From contig NC_013158.1 of the NCBI RefSeq assembly GCF_000023945.1, positions 2,666,001 through 2,730,000 on the forward strand: a stretch of DNA of 64,000 nt, given 5' to 3'. The stretch is from Halorhabdus utahensis DSM 12940. Its GTDB lineage: Archaea > Halobacteriota > Halobacteria > Halobacteriales > Haloarculaceae. Made by a program: the position numbers and the translations under genes. Shown here piece after piece: positions 57,171-64,000 of the stretch (positions are counted from its first letter, which is position 1; each line of letters begins with the position of its first letter). A model generated the notes under the pieces. That model worked only from the letters and a program-made list of their open reading frames with translations, ran no database searches and was not told where the DNA came from.

Positions 57171-57681
57171 CAAACTCCTCGTTGGGAGTCTCATCTTCGT
57201 GGTTCTGGTAGTGGCTGGTGGTTCTATATTTGTCTTCACGGGCGGTATTGGTCACGAAGAGAAACAAGCACCGAACCCACCACCACAACAACATACGGAT
57301 ATCGATTTTGATGGAGATATTTCAACAGATCCACGATTCAATCTCACGGGGACTATTGAGATCAGAGGCATAATCAATGGATATCCCTCTTTCACAAACG
57401 TAAGCATCCGACTCTATCGAGACAATGGTTCGATTATCGATAGTCGATGTCTAGGAACCATCTCTGAGGAACAGGCATTGAACGTCTCACTCACGGCCAA
57501 CGAGTTGCCAAAGTACGTCATCTTTGCGTCGCCCGAATTCTGGACAAAGTCTACTGTGGACGATTTTCAGGTGGATTATTTCTATTACGGAAATGGAAAT
57601 TATTTGCCGATCACCTGGACGGAGCCATCTGACGTATCGATCGACCTCAAGCGCCATCGACCATGCCAGAATACCGACTAA
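57157..57681 (+). CDS. Membrane-anchored partner protein 1 (L1)
   Basis: 174 aa starting inside the last codons of the secreted giant (14-nt overlap). An N-terminal TM anchor (KLLVGSLIFVVLVVAGG) precedes a beta domain with the motif series DGDIS, FTNVSIRLYRDNGSIIDS, LGTIS, LPKYVIFASPEFW and FQVDYFYY. The same series occurs in L2 (58801), L3 (59548) and, more distantly, L4 (60685). One such gene follows every protease cassette. An inhibitor/immunity role for the matching protease domain is an inference from this strict pairing. Confidence 0.8.
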   Translation: MNLNNKLLVGSLIFVVLVVAGGSIFVFTGGIGHEEKQAPNPPPQQHTDIDFDGDISTDPRFNLTGTIEIRGIINGYPSFTNVSIRLYRDNGSIIDSRCLGTISEEQALNVSLTANELPKYVIFASPEFWTKSTVDDFQVDYFYYGNGNYLPITWTEPSDVSIDLKRHRPCQNTD

Positions 57682-57690
57682 AGCGGTTGA

Positions 57691-57796
57691 ACCTCGATAA
57701 TCATACCACAATGCACGAGATCGCCCATTCGTATTGTGTGGGTCTCGACGACGAGGGTGTGGACATGAACAAGTGCCTGATGGAGAATGAAACCGA
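57691..57796 (+). pseudogene. Orphan fragment of a protease C-terminus
   Basis: Nucleotides here are nearly identical to 56911-57010 of the giant gene, with a three-base deletion: TTMHEIAHSYCVGLDDEGVD then MNKCLMENETDS. The stretch breaks off where the next cassette begins and has no start or end of its own. It is the tail of a lost copy, left at a recombination junction. Confidence 0.8.
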
Positions 57797-58804
57797 CAGT
57801 CAGGTCTGGACACGGACGGTGACGGCTACTGGGACGGCTGGATCGGCGTTTACGATGTCGGATATTCAGATACTGTGATTCTGTATCGAGAGCATTTACA
57901 GTCAGGAAATGGCATCGAAGATGACGAGATCGTTCAGGCTCAGGTCGGGGTCCACCACGTCGACGAAGTTTCCTCTGCGGGTGGTGCCGACATCGACGGC
58001 GACGAACAGGACGAACATTCGAACGTTCACATCGGTGAGCTCCAGTGGGGGACTGACCCGACCGACGAAACCGACAAACTGGACGAGCAGTTCGAGATCG
58101 AGGCCGACTTCCTCGAAGGACCGGCTAATCAAGAGCTCAATACGCCTGAATGGGAGCGCGGGATCGAGGACAACTTCGCGCTCTACGGTATCGACATCGA
58201 GATGAACAGAGACGACACGATAACGACACCTGACGGGACTTTTGACATTATCTGGGCGGCCAAGAAATACTTCAGCCCCACCAAGGTGGCCGACGAGCCT
58301 CACGACCTGTATCTCATGGCTGGTGGCTCACCGAGGGATTTCATCCCGAACTCGGATGCAGCAGGTGTGAATATCCAGGCCATCCTCAGAACGCACGACG
58401 AAGTGCCAGGCTGGGCACGTACCATCGCCAGCGAAATCACTGACGATGCACTCATGGCCTTCACGGAGAACATCAACGCAGGTGCGTTCGCAGACCCGAG
58501 CGATTACAACCAGACCCCATACACGAGCGAGTTACAGCTAGTCTCGGCTGGGGTGGGACTGCACGAGCTTGGACACTCCTTCCACATCGGCGAAGCTGAT
58601 GACACCGGGCCGCTTCCCGGTGGTGAAGTCTATACAGCCGATGAAAATGATGGCACATTGGAAAGAGTGAAGATAAACGGGGATGAACGGCTCGCATGGA
58701 GTCTGATGCGATCTGGGTGGAGGCCTAGAATGCTATTCCAATCCAATTCCGCCGCGTATCATGGTTTCAGCCTCGAAGAACTGTCGACCATCCAGCGACC
58801 ATGA
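57797..58804 (+). CDS. Displaced protease C-terminal cassette 2
   Basis: The frame is open from 57791; similarity to the giant begins at LDTDGDGYWDGWIGVYDVGY and runs through VILYREHL, NVHIGELQWGTDPTDE and the protease core HELGHSFHIGEADDTG, a Met-turn AWSLMRSGW and FSLEELSTI at the end. It lacks a signal peptide and a good start (GTG at 57875 is the first candidate), so it looks like a cassette that could replace the giant's C-terminus by recombination rather than a stand-alone gene. The middle part differs strongly from the giant, so specificity would change. ATGA overlap with L2. Confidence 0.75.
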   Translation, partial: QSGLDTDGDGYWDGWIGVYDVGYSDTVILYREHLQSGNGIEDDEIVQAQVGVHHVDEVSSAGGADIDGDEQDEHSNVHIGELQWGTDPTDETDKLDEQFEIEADFLEGPANQELNTPEWERGIEDNFALYGIDIEMNRDDTITTPDGTFDIIWAAKKYFSPTKVADEPHDLYLMAGGSPRDFIPNSDAAGVNIQAILRTHDEVPGWARTIASEITDDALMAFTENINAGAFADPSDYNQTPYTSELQLVSAGVGLHELGHSFHIGEADDTGPLPGGEVYTADENDGTLERVKINGDERLAWSLMRSGWRPRMLFQSNSAAYHGFSLEELSTIQRP

Positions 58805-59277
58805 CAATGAAAAACCAACTGCATCTACTGCTGGCCATTGGTCTGATCTTGTTCTCCGGGTGTACATGGTACACGTCGGGCCCTTCCCAAGAGGCATCGA
58901 TCGAATTTTCCGGATCGATCAATGCCTCCGAAGGTGGATTTGTGATGGATGGGGAGTTGGTCAACTATGGTCAAGAATCTCATCAATTCAGCAATGTCAC
59001 GGTATACCTATATGATGAAAATAAAACCCTCGTCTCAGCAACTCCTCTTGGTGTCCTCCAAGACGACCCACTTTCTACCACAGTGCAATCCGATCGTCTA
59101 CCAAAGTATGTTATCATATATTCAGAAGAATTCTGGGACGTTGACGAATTCCAGGTTTATTACTTCGTTCAAACAAATCGAAGCGACACGAGCTATCGTG
59201 AACACGTAGCTGGCTCGATAGAAGACCTGCCTGTCATACCCGGAACTGAAATGAATACGACAACAGGACGTTCATAG
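58801..59277 (+). CDS. Partner lipoprotein 2 (L2)
   Basis: 158 aa. Signal with lipobox (HLLLAIGLILFSGCTW) means lipid-anchored outside the membrane. The body repeats the partner-family motifs: FSGSINASEGGFVMDG, FSNVTVYLYDENKTL, PLGVLQ, LPKYVIIYSEEFW and FQVYYF. The start overlaps cassette 2 by 4 nt, keeping the toxin-like then partner-like order. No enzymatic residues are visible. Confidence 0.82.
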   Translation: MTMKNQLHLLLAIGLILFSGCTWYTSGPSQEASIEFSGSINASEGGFVMDGELVNYGQESHQFSNVTVYLYDENKTLVSATPLGVLQDDPLSTTVQSDRLPKYVIIYSEEFWDVDEFQVYYFVQTNRSDTSYREHVAGSIEDLPVIPGTEMNTTTGRS

Positions 59278-59278
59278 A

Positions 59279-59542
59279 ATGAGACTGGAAGCGACCGAAA
59301 TCCACGAACTCGGCCATTCGTGCGGCATCGGTGAAGCCGAAGACACCGGGGCGCTACCCGGTGGCGAAGTGTATAGTTGAGATAACGACGACGAAACACC
59401 AGAGAATCTATACACGCTGTCAGCTGCTGATTGGAGTATTATGCGTTCTGGTTGGGAAGACGACCTCCTCTTCACCCACAATGGGACTAAATTTCACGTC
59501 TGCAGTATTGAAGAACTCACAACGGCCTCGGAGCCCAGATAA
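59279..59542 (+). pseudogene. Protease cassette 3, truncated with internal stop
   Basis: From the ATG at 59279: ATEIHELGHSCGIGEAEDTG, LPGGEVYS, then TGA at 59378, and in the same frame DNDDETPENLYTLSAADW, SIMRSGWEDDLLF and CSIEELTTASEPR to the TAA at 59542. It contains the HExxH, Met-turn and terminal EELTT of the family, but only the last ~85 residues remain. One codon removed by the stop would be Trp or a similar residue. Too short for independent function. Confidence 0.85.
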
Positions 59543-59547
59543 GAACC

Positions 59548-59985
59548 ATGGCGTCTACTCGAAAGATCGTCCTCCTCGTCTGTGCGGCGCTACTAGTCTT
59601 TGGAGCAGGCTGTGAGCAACTTGATCACACACCAGACCCGAGCGTCAAATTCGATGGCAACATCACCGCGTCAGAAGGAAGCTTCGAGATAGAGGGCCAC
59701 TTCTACCGATCTGTCGGAAACGAGTATGTTTACGAGAACGTGATGGTGCACTTGCTGGACGAGCGTGAGGAACGGATCGAGTCAGTCCATCTCGGGACGC
59801 TCGATGAGCGACTCCCTGTCTCGGTCTCGTCTTCGAGCATTCCAGCGTATGTCATCGTCGATTCGCCCGACTTTTGGCAGCAAAACAATTTCGCCGTGGA
59901 ATACTTCGAATACAAGGACTGGAAAGGGCTGTCCTACGATCTGCAGTGGGCCAGTAACCGATCGGAGCTCCCGGCCCAACCGTGA
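59548..59985 (+). CDS. Partner lipoprotein 3 (L3)
   Basis: 145 aa. Lipobox in LLVCAALLVFGAGCEQ. Motifs: FDGNITASEGSFEIEG, YENVMVHLLDEREERI, HLGTLDERL, IPAYVIVDSPDFW and FAVEYF. It is clearly homologous to L1 and L2. It is preserved although the cassette before it is broken, which fits a protective rather than a helper role (inference). The stop overlaps the following cassette by 4 nt. Confidence 0.82.
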   Translation: MASTRKIVLLVCAALLVFGAGCEQLDHTPDPSVKFDGNITASEGSFEIEGHFYRSVGNEYVYENVMVHLLDEREERIESVHLGTLDERLPVSVSSSSIPAYVIVDSPDFWQQNNFAVEYFEYKDWKGLSYDLQWASNRSELPAQP

Positions 59986-60692
59986 TACTGGCCATCATAT
60001 CCCGATCCAGCCAATCAGATCCAAATCCGATGTCGTTCTATCAGAAGTTCTTAATCCGTACCCCATTGACGGGGGCGCTTGAGTTCGCTCGCTGCCTTCT
60101 CGAGAGCGAAGTGTATAGCGGAAATCTTGATGATGGCGACCTGACGGATTACGAGGAGAAGACGTTCAACGTCTGGGAGACTGATCTGGTTGAGGACGCT
60201 TACCATGATGATAAGTCGAAGCTACACCTCTTCTGGACGACGGACTACGGTTCAGACATTCCAAAATATATCCCCCATGACGTGATCGGCCAGATTCCAA
60301 GTTCGGTCGGTGGAATGGAAGGGCACACAGGCTCGCCGGCACAGATCGCGTTCATCGAAGGCGTCTGGAGTACGCCCCATGGGGCTGTGATGTTCGACGA
60401 CAATTTAGGTGGCCCGGCTGACAAACACCAAGTACTGATGGAAGAGATCGGCCACGGACTGGGTGCGGGCACGGCCGACGATCACACGCTGCGGATCGGT
60501 GAGTGTTACAGTGGTGGGACTTGCTATACCGGGGCAGATCAAGATCAGACGCCAGAGAACGTGACTAGATACAACGATGGAAAATGGCCTGTGATGGGGG
60601 ACGCCAGATATGTGGGTCCACAAAGGACTGCATTTAGTATCGAAGAGTTACTCACAATTGACTTCAATGATATCCCGAGTGTAGATGAATAA
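59982..60692 (+). CDS. Displaced protease C-terminal cassette 4 (degenerate zinc motif)
   Basis: The frame starts at a GTG in overlap with L3 but has no signal peptide; residues about 41-43 (SEVYSG) look like a junction with the end of a lost copy, followed by GNLDDGDLTDYEEKTFNVWE. The catalytic region reads EEIGHGLGAGTADD, with Glu in place of the first His of HExxH. The Met-turn is KWPVMGD and the ending FSIEELLTIDF. The lost His predicts loss of zinc peptidase activity unless the cassette is only a recombination donor. Overlaps L4 by 8 nt. Confidence 0.75.
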   Translation: MILAIISRSSQSDPNPMSFYQKFLIRTPLTGALEFARCLLESEVYSGNLDDGDLTDYEEKTFNVWETDLVEDAYHDDKSKLHLFWTTDYGSDIPKYIPHDVIGQIPSSVGGMEGHTGSPAQIAFIEGVWSTPHGAVMFDDNLGGPADKHQVLMEEIGHGLGAGTADDHTLRIGECYSGGTCYTGADQDQTPENVTRYNDGKWPVMGDARYVGPQRTAFSIEELLTIDFNDIPSVDE

Positions 60693-61161
60693 AATGGTCT
60701 CTCGGCGAGAACTCATCGGATCAGTCGGAGCAGCTATCGCCATGAGCGGGTGTTTCGCTCCAGGAGGGCCAAAACAACGAACATTGTCACTCGAAAATGT
60801 GAGTGTAAAAAAAAAAGACGAAGGCGTATTCCAGATATCAGCACGGACGTATTTCAGCGTCAGAAATTTAGACCCAAACGACGCTTTCCACGATATTTCG
60901 ATTGTTGGGTATACTGAAGGGAACGAGATCGTTTGTCGTCACTCTGTAGAATTAGGCTCAGAACTAAGCCATAAAGTTATAAAAGAGGTCACGTTCACTT
61001 GTACGGAACTCCCGAACTATTTGACCACGGCGGTTGAAGAGGATTCCTGTGATTCGACCTTTTTCTCAAAGCATAGAATCACTAGGTCTGATTCAAACAT
61101 TACGATAGAATACGTTGGTGACCGTCGTTGTGTCGAAAATATAACCACGATTGCTGAGTGA
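60685..61161 (+). CDS. Partner lipoprotein 4 (L4, Tat type)
   Basis: 158 aa. N-terminus SRRELIGSVGAAIAMSGCFA combines twin arginines with a lipobox, so export is by Tat, whereas L2/L3 look Sec-like. The body keeps the layout (FHDISIVGYTEGNEIV, LPNYLTTAVEE, FFSKHRI, TIEYV) but is the most diverged member. Its codons are more AT-rich than those of chromosomal neighbours. It closes the array of intact genes. Confidence 0.75.
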   Translation: MNKMVSRRELIGSVGAAIAMSGCFAPGGPKQRTLSLENVSVKKKDEGVFQISARTYFSVRNLDPNDAFHDISIVGYTEGNEIVCRHSVELGSELSHKVIKEVTFTCTELPNYLTTAVEEDSCDSTFFSKHRITRSDSNITIEYVGDRRCVENITTIAE

Positions 61162-61238
61162 GCTCGTTTATATCCTGATGATTAATCCACACTTGCCGCG
61201 GGCAGGGCCGATGACCCAGACTCCAGCCAGTCACATGA

Positions 61239-61430
61239 TTACGATGGCTCAGACCACTCGTCGTCGATCTGCTGCAGGGCCTCGCCCGGCGCGAGCCCTT
61301 GCTCGGCCGCGATCGCCTCCGCGAGTTCGTACGCGCGGCGCTCACGAGGACTTTCCAAGTCGCGTGGATTCCCAGCGAAGCGGATCAGTGCCTCGGCGAC
61401 GAGCAGCCAGTCCTGCGAGCGGAGATCGGG
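61239..61430 (-). CDS. Small protein lacking a clear start codon
   Basis: On the minus strand the frame ending at TAA 61239-61241 reads DLRSQDWLLVAEALIRFAG, ESPRERRAYELAEAIAAEQ and APGEALQQIDDEWSEP, about 60 residues of credible amphipathic helices. No ATG, GTG or TTG is found in frame before the conserved-looking start near 61430. An ATG at 61437 is one base out of frame, suggesting a frameshift near the N-terminus or a damaged gene. Function unknown. Confidence 0.5.
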   Translation of the reverse strand, partial: PDLRSQDWLLVAEALIRFAGNPRDLESPRERRAYELAEAIAAEQGLAPGEALQQIDDEWSEPS

Positions 61431-61587
61431 TATGCATTGGGCTGGCCGCGTTCCAGTACAAAAAGGTGCGGTCAGTCGTCACATCGCGCTTTCGAATTTC
61501 TCGCACAGCCACGCGACCGCAAGCAACTGACCCCATCGAAACCGTCTCAGAAGAATGCTTAACACAGATCCGTCTGTGGCCTGGTGT

Positions 61588-61701
61588 ATGGCTCGCGAGA
61601 TGAAGTGTCCGGAGTGTGGCTTCGTCAAATCGTACGACAATATCGCGACGGCTTCCGATCGGTGTCCCCGATGTGACGAACCCTGGGAGCCGAATTACTG
61701 A
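61588..61701 (+). CDS. 37-aa CPxCG zinc-finger mini-protein
   Basis: From the ATG at 61588: MAREMKCPECGFVKSYDN, then ATASDRCPRCDEPWEPNY and TGA. Two Cys pairs, CPECG and CPRCD, 22 residues apart, form a small zinc knuckle. Haloarchaea encode many such mini-proteins with CPxCG pairs, several of them important for growth or adaptation. Short but with full coding character. Confidence 0.72.
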   Translation: MAREMKCPECGFVKSYDNIATASDRCPRCDEPWEPNY

Positions 61702-61809
61702 GCAATGTTGTTGCAGTGATCGACTGTCACTATGTGATTGCCGTGAATACGCTCGTGAGGAGTGAGTTGTCTTCAGCCCCCAGGGTGTCGGTGAAATCAG
61801 GTCAACGCC

Positions 61810-61990
61810 TCAGCGAGGAGTCGTAGGTGTCTCGGCGGGTGTGGTTGTCGGGATGTGTGAAGTTACGGCGTCCGTGAGGGTGGGCGTTGCCTCGATCGTC
61901 TCCGTCGGCGTAGCGTCGCCGGTCGTTTCACTGCAGCCGGCCAGCGCCAGCAGAATCACGAGGACGAGAGTGAGGAGACGGAGGCGTATA
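61810..61990 (-). pseudogene. 5'-damaged small lipoprotein
   Basis: Minus-strand frame: RLRLLTLVLVILLALAGCSE (signal with lipobox), then a Thr/Pro-rich tail TGDATPTETIEATPTLTDAV, ending TPTTPR and TGA at 61810. The start is not in frame: upstream codons read YEDHI and belong to a different sequence, where the protease remnant begins. The gene appears to have lost its first codons and perhaps its original C-terminal part. Confidence 0.55.
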
Positions 61991-62190
61991 TGATCCTCAT
62001 AACGAACACGACGGGAGGAATCATTACAGGCCGGGCCTCACGACGTGGGGATGCGTATACGACGACGAATGACTTCGGAACCTCTCTCTTCATGGACACG
62101 TTCCGGAACAGTAACTTCCAGAATCGGTTCCTCAGCATGGTGACCCACGAAGTCGGGCAGTTGCTGGATGTAGGATTCGCCGGCACAGAA
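61990..62190 (+). pseudogene. Protease cassette 5 remnant
   Basis: Reads ILITNTTGGIITGRASRRGD, AYTTTNDFGTSLFMDTFRN and [28 protein letters not shown] is the HExxH helix with Gln for the second His. The region before it parallels the segment before the zinc helix of cassette 4. It has no signal, and the Met-turn part is missing. It lies head to head with the damaged lipoprotein, 0.8 kb beyond L4, and is the outermost trace of the array. Confidence 0.6.
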
Positions 62191-62254
62191 CCACAGCCCG
62201 AAACAACCGTTCCGACAGCGCGCTCTTTTTGGTCGCCAGGCGAGTACCCCGCGT

Positions 62255-62788
62255 ATGGCCAAGGTTTCGATCGGGTTGCGCGGCTGGCGTTTCGAGGAGG
62301 ACGACGTGTTCGACGACGATGGGTCGCTCAAGACACTCGTCGAGATGCCACCGGACACCCGGAGTCGCATCCTCCGGCTCACCGCGCTGGTCGGGGAACC
62401 GTGTGACGCCTGCTACCTCGAGCACGGCGAGGCAAACGTCGCCGAGTGCAACGTCGGCAGCATCGTCTACGGCGAGCCGACCGGGACCGTGTTGCTGTGT
62501 GGCCCCCACGAGTCGGACTTCCTCTACTGGTATCGCGAGGAAGGGGGTAGCGACCTCGCCGGCGAGCCGGAACTCGCCAACGCCTTCCAGGAGTGGTTCG
62601 CCGATGGCGGGCGCGCCCCGGCGGGCTACGGCGGCCTGGAGCACGTCGAGGAGGATCGCGACGAACTTCCCGACGTGAATCCGGGCGCGCTCGACTCCCT
62701 GGAGGACGAACTCTGTGCGATGGACGAATCCGAACGGGAGGAACTCGACGCCGACGTCGAGGACCTCGACCTCGATATCGACGAATGA
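62255..62788 (+). CDS. Conserved-looking haloarchaeal protein with Cys/His residues
   Basis: 177 aa. N-terminal [13 protein letters not shown]; middle with [23 protein letters not shown] and [19 protein letters not shown], whose Cys and His could bind a metal; acidic C-terminal tail ([16 protein letters not shown]). It overlaps the trmJ-like gene by 4 nt, so the two are made together. Function unknown; a link with tRNA modification is suggested only by the operon. Confidence 0.75.
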   Translation: MAKVSIGLRGWRFEEDDVFDDDGSLKTLVEMPPDTRSRILRLTALVGEPCDACYLEHGEANVAECNVGSIVYGEPTGTVLLCGPHESDFLYWYREEGGSDLAGEPELANAFQEWFADGGRAPAGYGGLEHVEEDRDELPDVNPGALDSLEDELCAMDESEREELDADVEDLDLDIDE

Positions 62789-63498
62789 ACGTGAGCGTCG
62801 CCGTCGTCGATGCCCAGACCCCGGGCAACGTCGGGACGATCGCCCGCGCGATGAAGAACTTCGGCCTCTCGGATCTCAAACTGGTCGACCCGCCCGAACT
62901 CGATCCCGACGGGGAGGCCTACGGCTACGCCGGTCAGGCCCGCGATGACATCATGCCCAGCGCCGACGTGGTCACCTTCGAGGAGATAGTCAACAACTAC
63001 CATACCGTTGCGACGACGGCGATCACCAACGAGGACGCGACCAAGCACGTCCGGTATCCCTTCGTGACGCCGCGGGAACTCGGAGAGGAACTCAAGGGAA
63101 TAGACAGCGACGTCTGCCTGGTCTTCGGCCGCGAGGACGTCGGTCTCTCCAACGAGGAACTCGCCGAGGTCGACCAGATCTGTTCGATCCCCGCCAGCGA
63201 CGACTACCCGGTCCTGAACCTGGGCCAGGCCGCGACGATCGTGCTCTACGAACTCCGGGCGCTGACCGTCGAGGAGACGCAGCTGCCCGAGATCACCGAC
63301 CGGGCCGACCAGCCGGCCATCGAGGGGCTACACGACCAGTTCGGGAGCTTCCTCGAGGTGATCGACCACCCCGAGGAGAAGCGAGCGAAGGCCGGCCGGC
63401 TCTTCCGGCGGGTGATCGGGCGTGCCCATCCGACAGGGCGGGAGGTTCGGACGTTGCGAGGGCTCTTCAGGCGCGTCGAGCAGAAACTGGAGGACTAG
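62785..63498 (+). CDS. trmJ: tRNA (cytidine/uridine-2'-O)-methyltransferase, TrmJ-like (SpoU/TrmH)
   Basis: 237 aa from the ATG at 62785. SPOUT signatures: [20 protein letters not shown] (motif 1), [16 protein letters not shown] (motif 2) and [17 protein letters not shown] (motif 3), the last two forming the trefoil knot that binds AdoMet. The C-terminal ~80 residues are helical. It methylates 2'-OH at position 32 of tRNA in known TrmJ enzymes. Start and overlap (ATGA) agree with the preceding gene. Confidence 0.92.
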   Translation: MNVSVAVVDAQTPGNVGTIARAMKNFGLSDLKLVDPPELDPDGEAYGYAGQARDDIMPSADVVTFEEIVNNYHTVATTAITNEDATKHVRYPFVTPRELGEELKGIDSDVCLVFGREDVGLSNEELAEVDQICSIPASDDYPVLNLGQAATIVLYELRALTVEETQLPEITDRADQPAIEGLHDQFGSFLEVIDHPEEKRAKAGRLFRRVIGRAHPTGREVRTLRGLFRRVEQKLED

Positions 63499-63926
63499 GG
63501 TCGGGTTTTGTCGGCCGGGATCGTCTTGAAGTTCCGAACGTCGGCGATCAGATCGGCCAACAAGTGCGCATAGAGGACCGCCGCCGAGAGAACGCCGAAG
63601 AAGGGGTCGACGGCCAGCCAGACGCCGGGCACGAGCACGCCAGCGATGACGACGTGACTGATCAGCCGGTGGTAGGGGCCAAGCTCGTCCGCCTCGAAGA
63701 TCGTCGCGGGGTCGGTGACGACGATCCAGGGTGCCCGGAGGACGCGACGGAGTGGGTCCAGGCTCCCTGAAAGCAGCCACGCGAGCACGAAGTGATCGAG
63801 GTCGATCAGTACGCCCAGCGCCACGCCATAGCCCACCGCGAGCGCGGGATCGACCGTCGGTTCGACGGCCAAAACGACCCCGCCAGCGACGACCAGCGAG
63901 ATGGCGGCGTGAGCGCGTGAGTACAT
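63495..63926 (-). CDS. Multi-TM hypothetical membrane protein
   Basis: 143 aa with about four hydrophobic segments. GVLIDLDHFVLAWLLSG and a GPYHRLISHVV segment, with DLIADV near the end, place His/Asp residues as in YdjM-like membrane metal-dependent hydrolases, but the match is partial. It is convergent with trmJ (4-bp overlap of ends). Role unknown. Confidence 0.65.
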   Translation of the reverse strand: MYSRAHAAISLVVAGGVVLAVEPTVDPALAVGYGVALGVLIDLDHFVLAWLLSGSLDPLRRVLRAPWIVVTDPATIFEADELGPYHRLISHVVIAGVLVPGVWLAVDPFFGVLSAAVLYAHLLADLIADVRNFKTIPADKTRP

Positions 63927-63955
63927 GGGAAGGAGTTTCCGGTCGGGCAGGGCGA

Positions 63956-64000
63956 TCAGGCGCGTTTCTGGATCTCCTCGCGGAGCACGTCGCTGACGAC
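63956..64000 (-). CDS. C-terminal end of a gene cut by the window edge
   Basis: The minus-strand frame reads VVSDVLREEIQKRA and stops at 63956-63958. Fourteen residues are too few to assign a family. Confidence 0.5.
   Translation of the reverse strand, partial: VVSDVLREEIQKRA

Noticed and set aside
61151..61603. 150-codon plus-strand frame
   Set aside because: Arg/Pro/Ser-rich shadow sequence; the helical frame on the minus strand (61239-61430) and the zinc mini-gene are better supported.

Overview
The window reads as the chromosome of a haloarchaeon. The support is high GC with acidic (Asp/Glu-rich) proteins, TTTATA-type promoters close to the start codons, Tat/lipobox signal peptides, and archaeal or haloarchaeal markers: Cdc48, MptE next to FolP, a DUF7123-type protein, two-domain CBS proteins and NAD-dependent LigA. 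A [NiFe] sulfhydrogenase-type operon suggests a member able to grow anaerobically or by fermentation, such as a Halorhabdus-like organism. That genus-level guess is inference.

Layout. (1) 1-3115: 3' part of a group 3b-like [NiFe] hydrogenase operon (gamma, small and large subunits, maturation protease); the small subunit has Asp in place of a proximal-cluster Cys. (2) 3204-12754: a four-CBS regulator, an MMPL/RND exporter, several membrane proteins, a DUF4097-like lipoprotein, a glutamine amidotransferase and glutamate-cysteine ligase. (3) 12755-13261: a gene-free block built from short perfect hairpins, next to cdc48. (4) 13262-18623: cdc48, a rubredoxin-like protein and metX-metY. (5) 19162-32404: a 13-kb three-gene operon of very large cytoplasmic-looking beta-rich proteins with a phospholipase D-like enzyme in the middle. 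This is one of the two most unusual loci. (6) 32512-38174: PLP aminotransferase, Fic protein, LigA, pirin. (7) 38213-43789: two ABC-2 exporter pairs separated by a 2-kb AT-rich island. A 58-bp direct repeat of the permease 3' end flanks the island, which carries an IS6-type transposase relic and a Tat-exported bacteriocin-like precursor with a small membrane protein. (8) 43893-52475: small conserved proteins, uvrC, an ATPase-nuclease gene under a 34-bp palindrome, an acetate-transporter-like protein, msrB, a membrane protein with 13-residue tandem repeats, and mptE-folP. (9) 52653-62190: a 1505-aa secreted, Ca-binding-repeat, metzincin-like protein followed by an array of displaced C-terminal protease cassettes, each paired with a small membrane-anchored or lipoprotein gene. 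(10) 62255-64000: conserved protein, TrmJ-like tRNA methyltransferase, membrane protein and the tail of a further gene.

The best candidate for an undescribed system is region 9. One full-length secreted protein, then start-less or degraded alternative C-termini, each coupled to a variable lipoprotein, is the architecture of polymorphic toxin/immunity loci, here built on a metzincin-like domain. Region 5 (fn3/tail-fibre-like protein, PLD enzyme, giant beta protein) is the second candidate. No tRNA, rRNA or CRISPR array was recognised.
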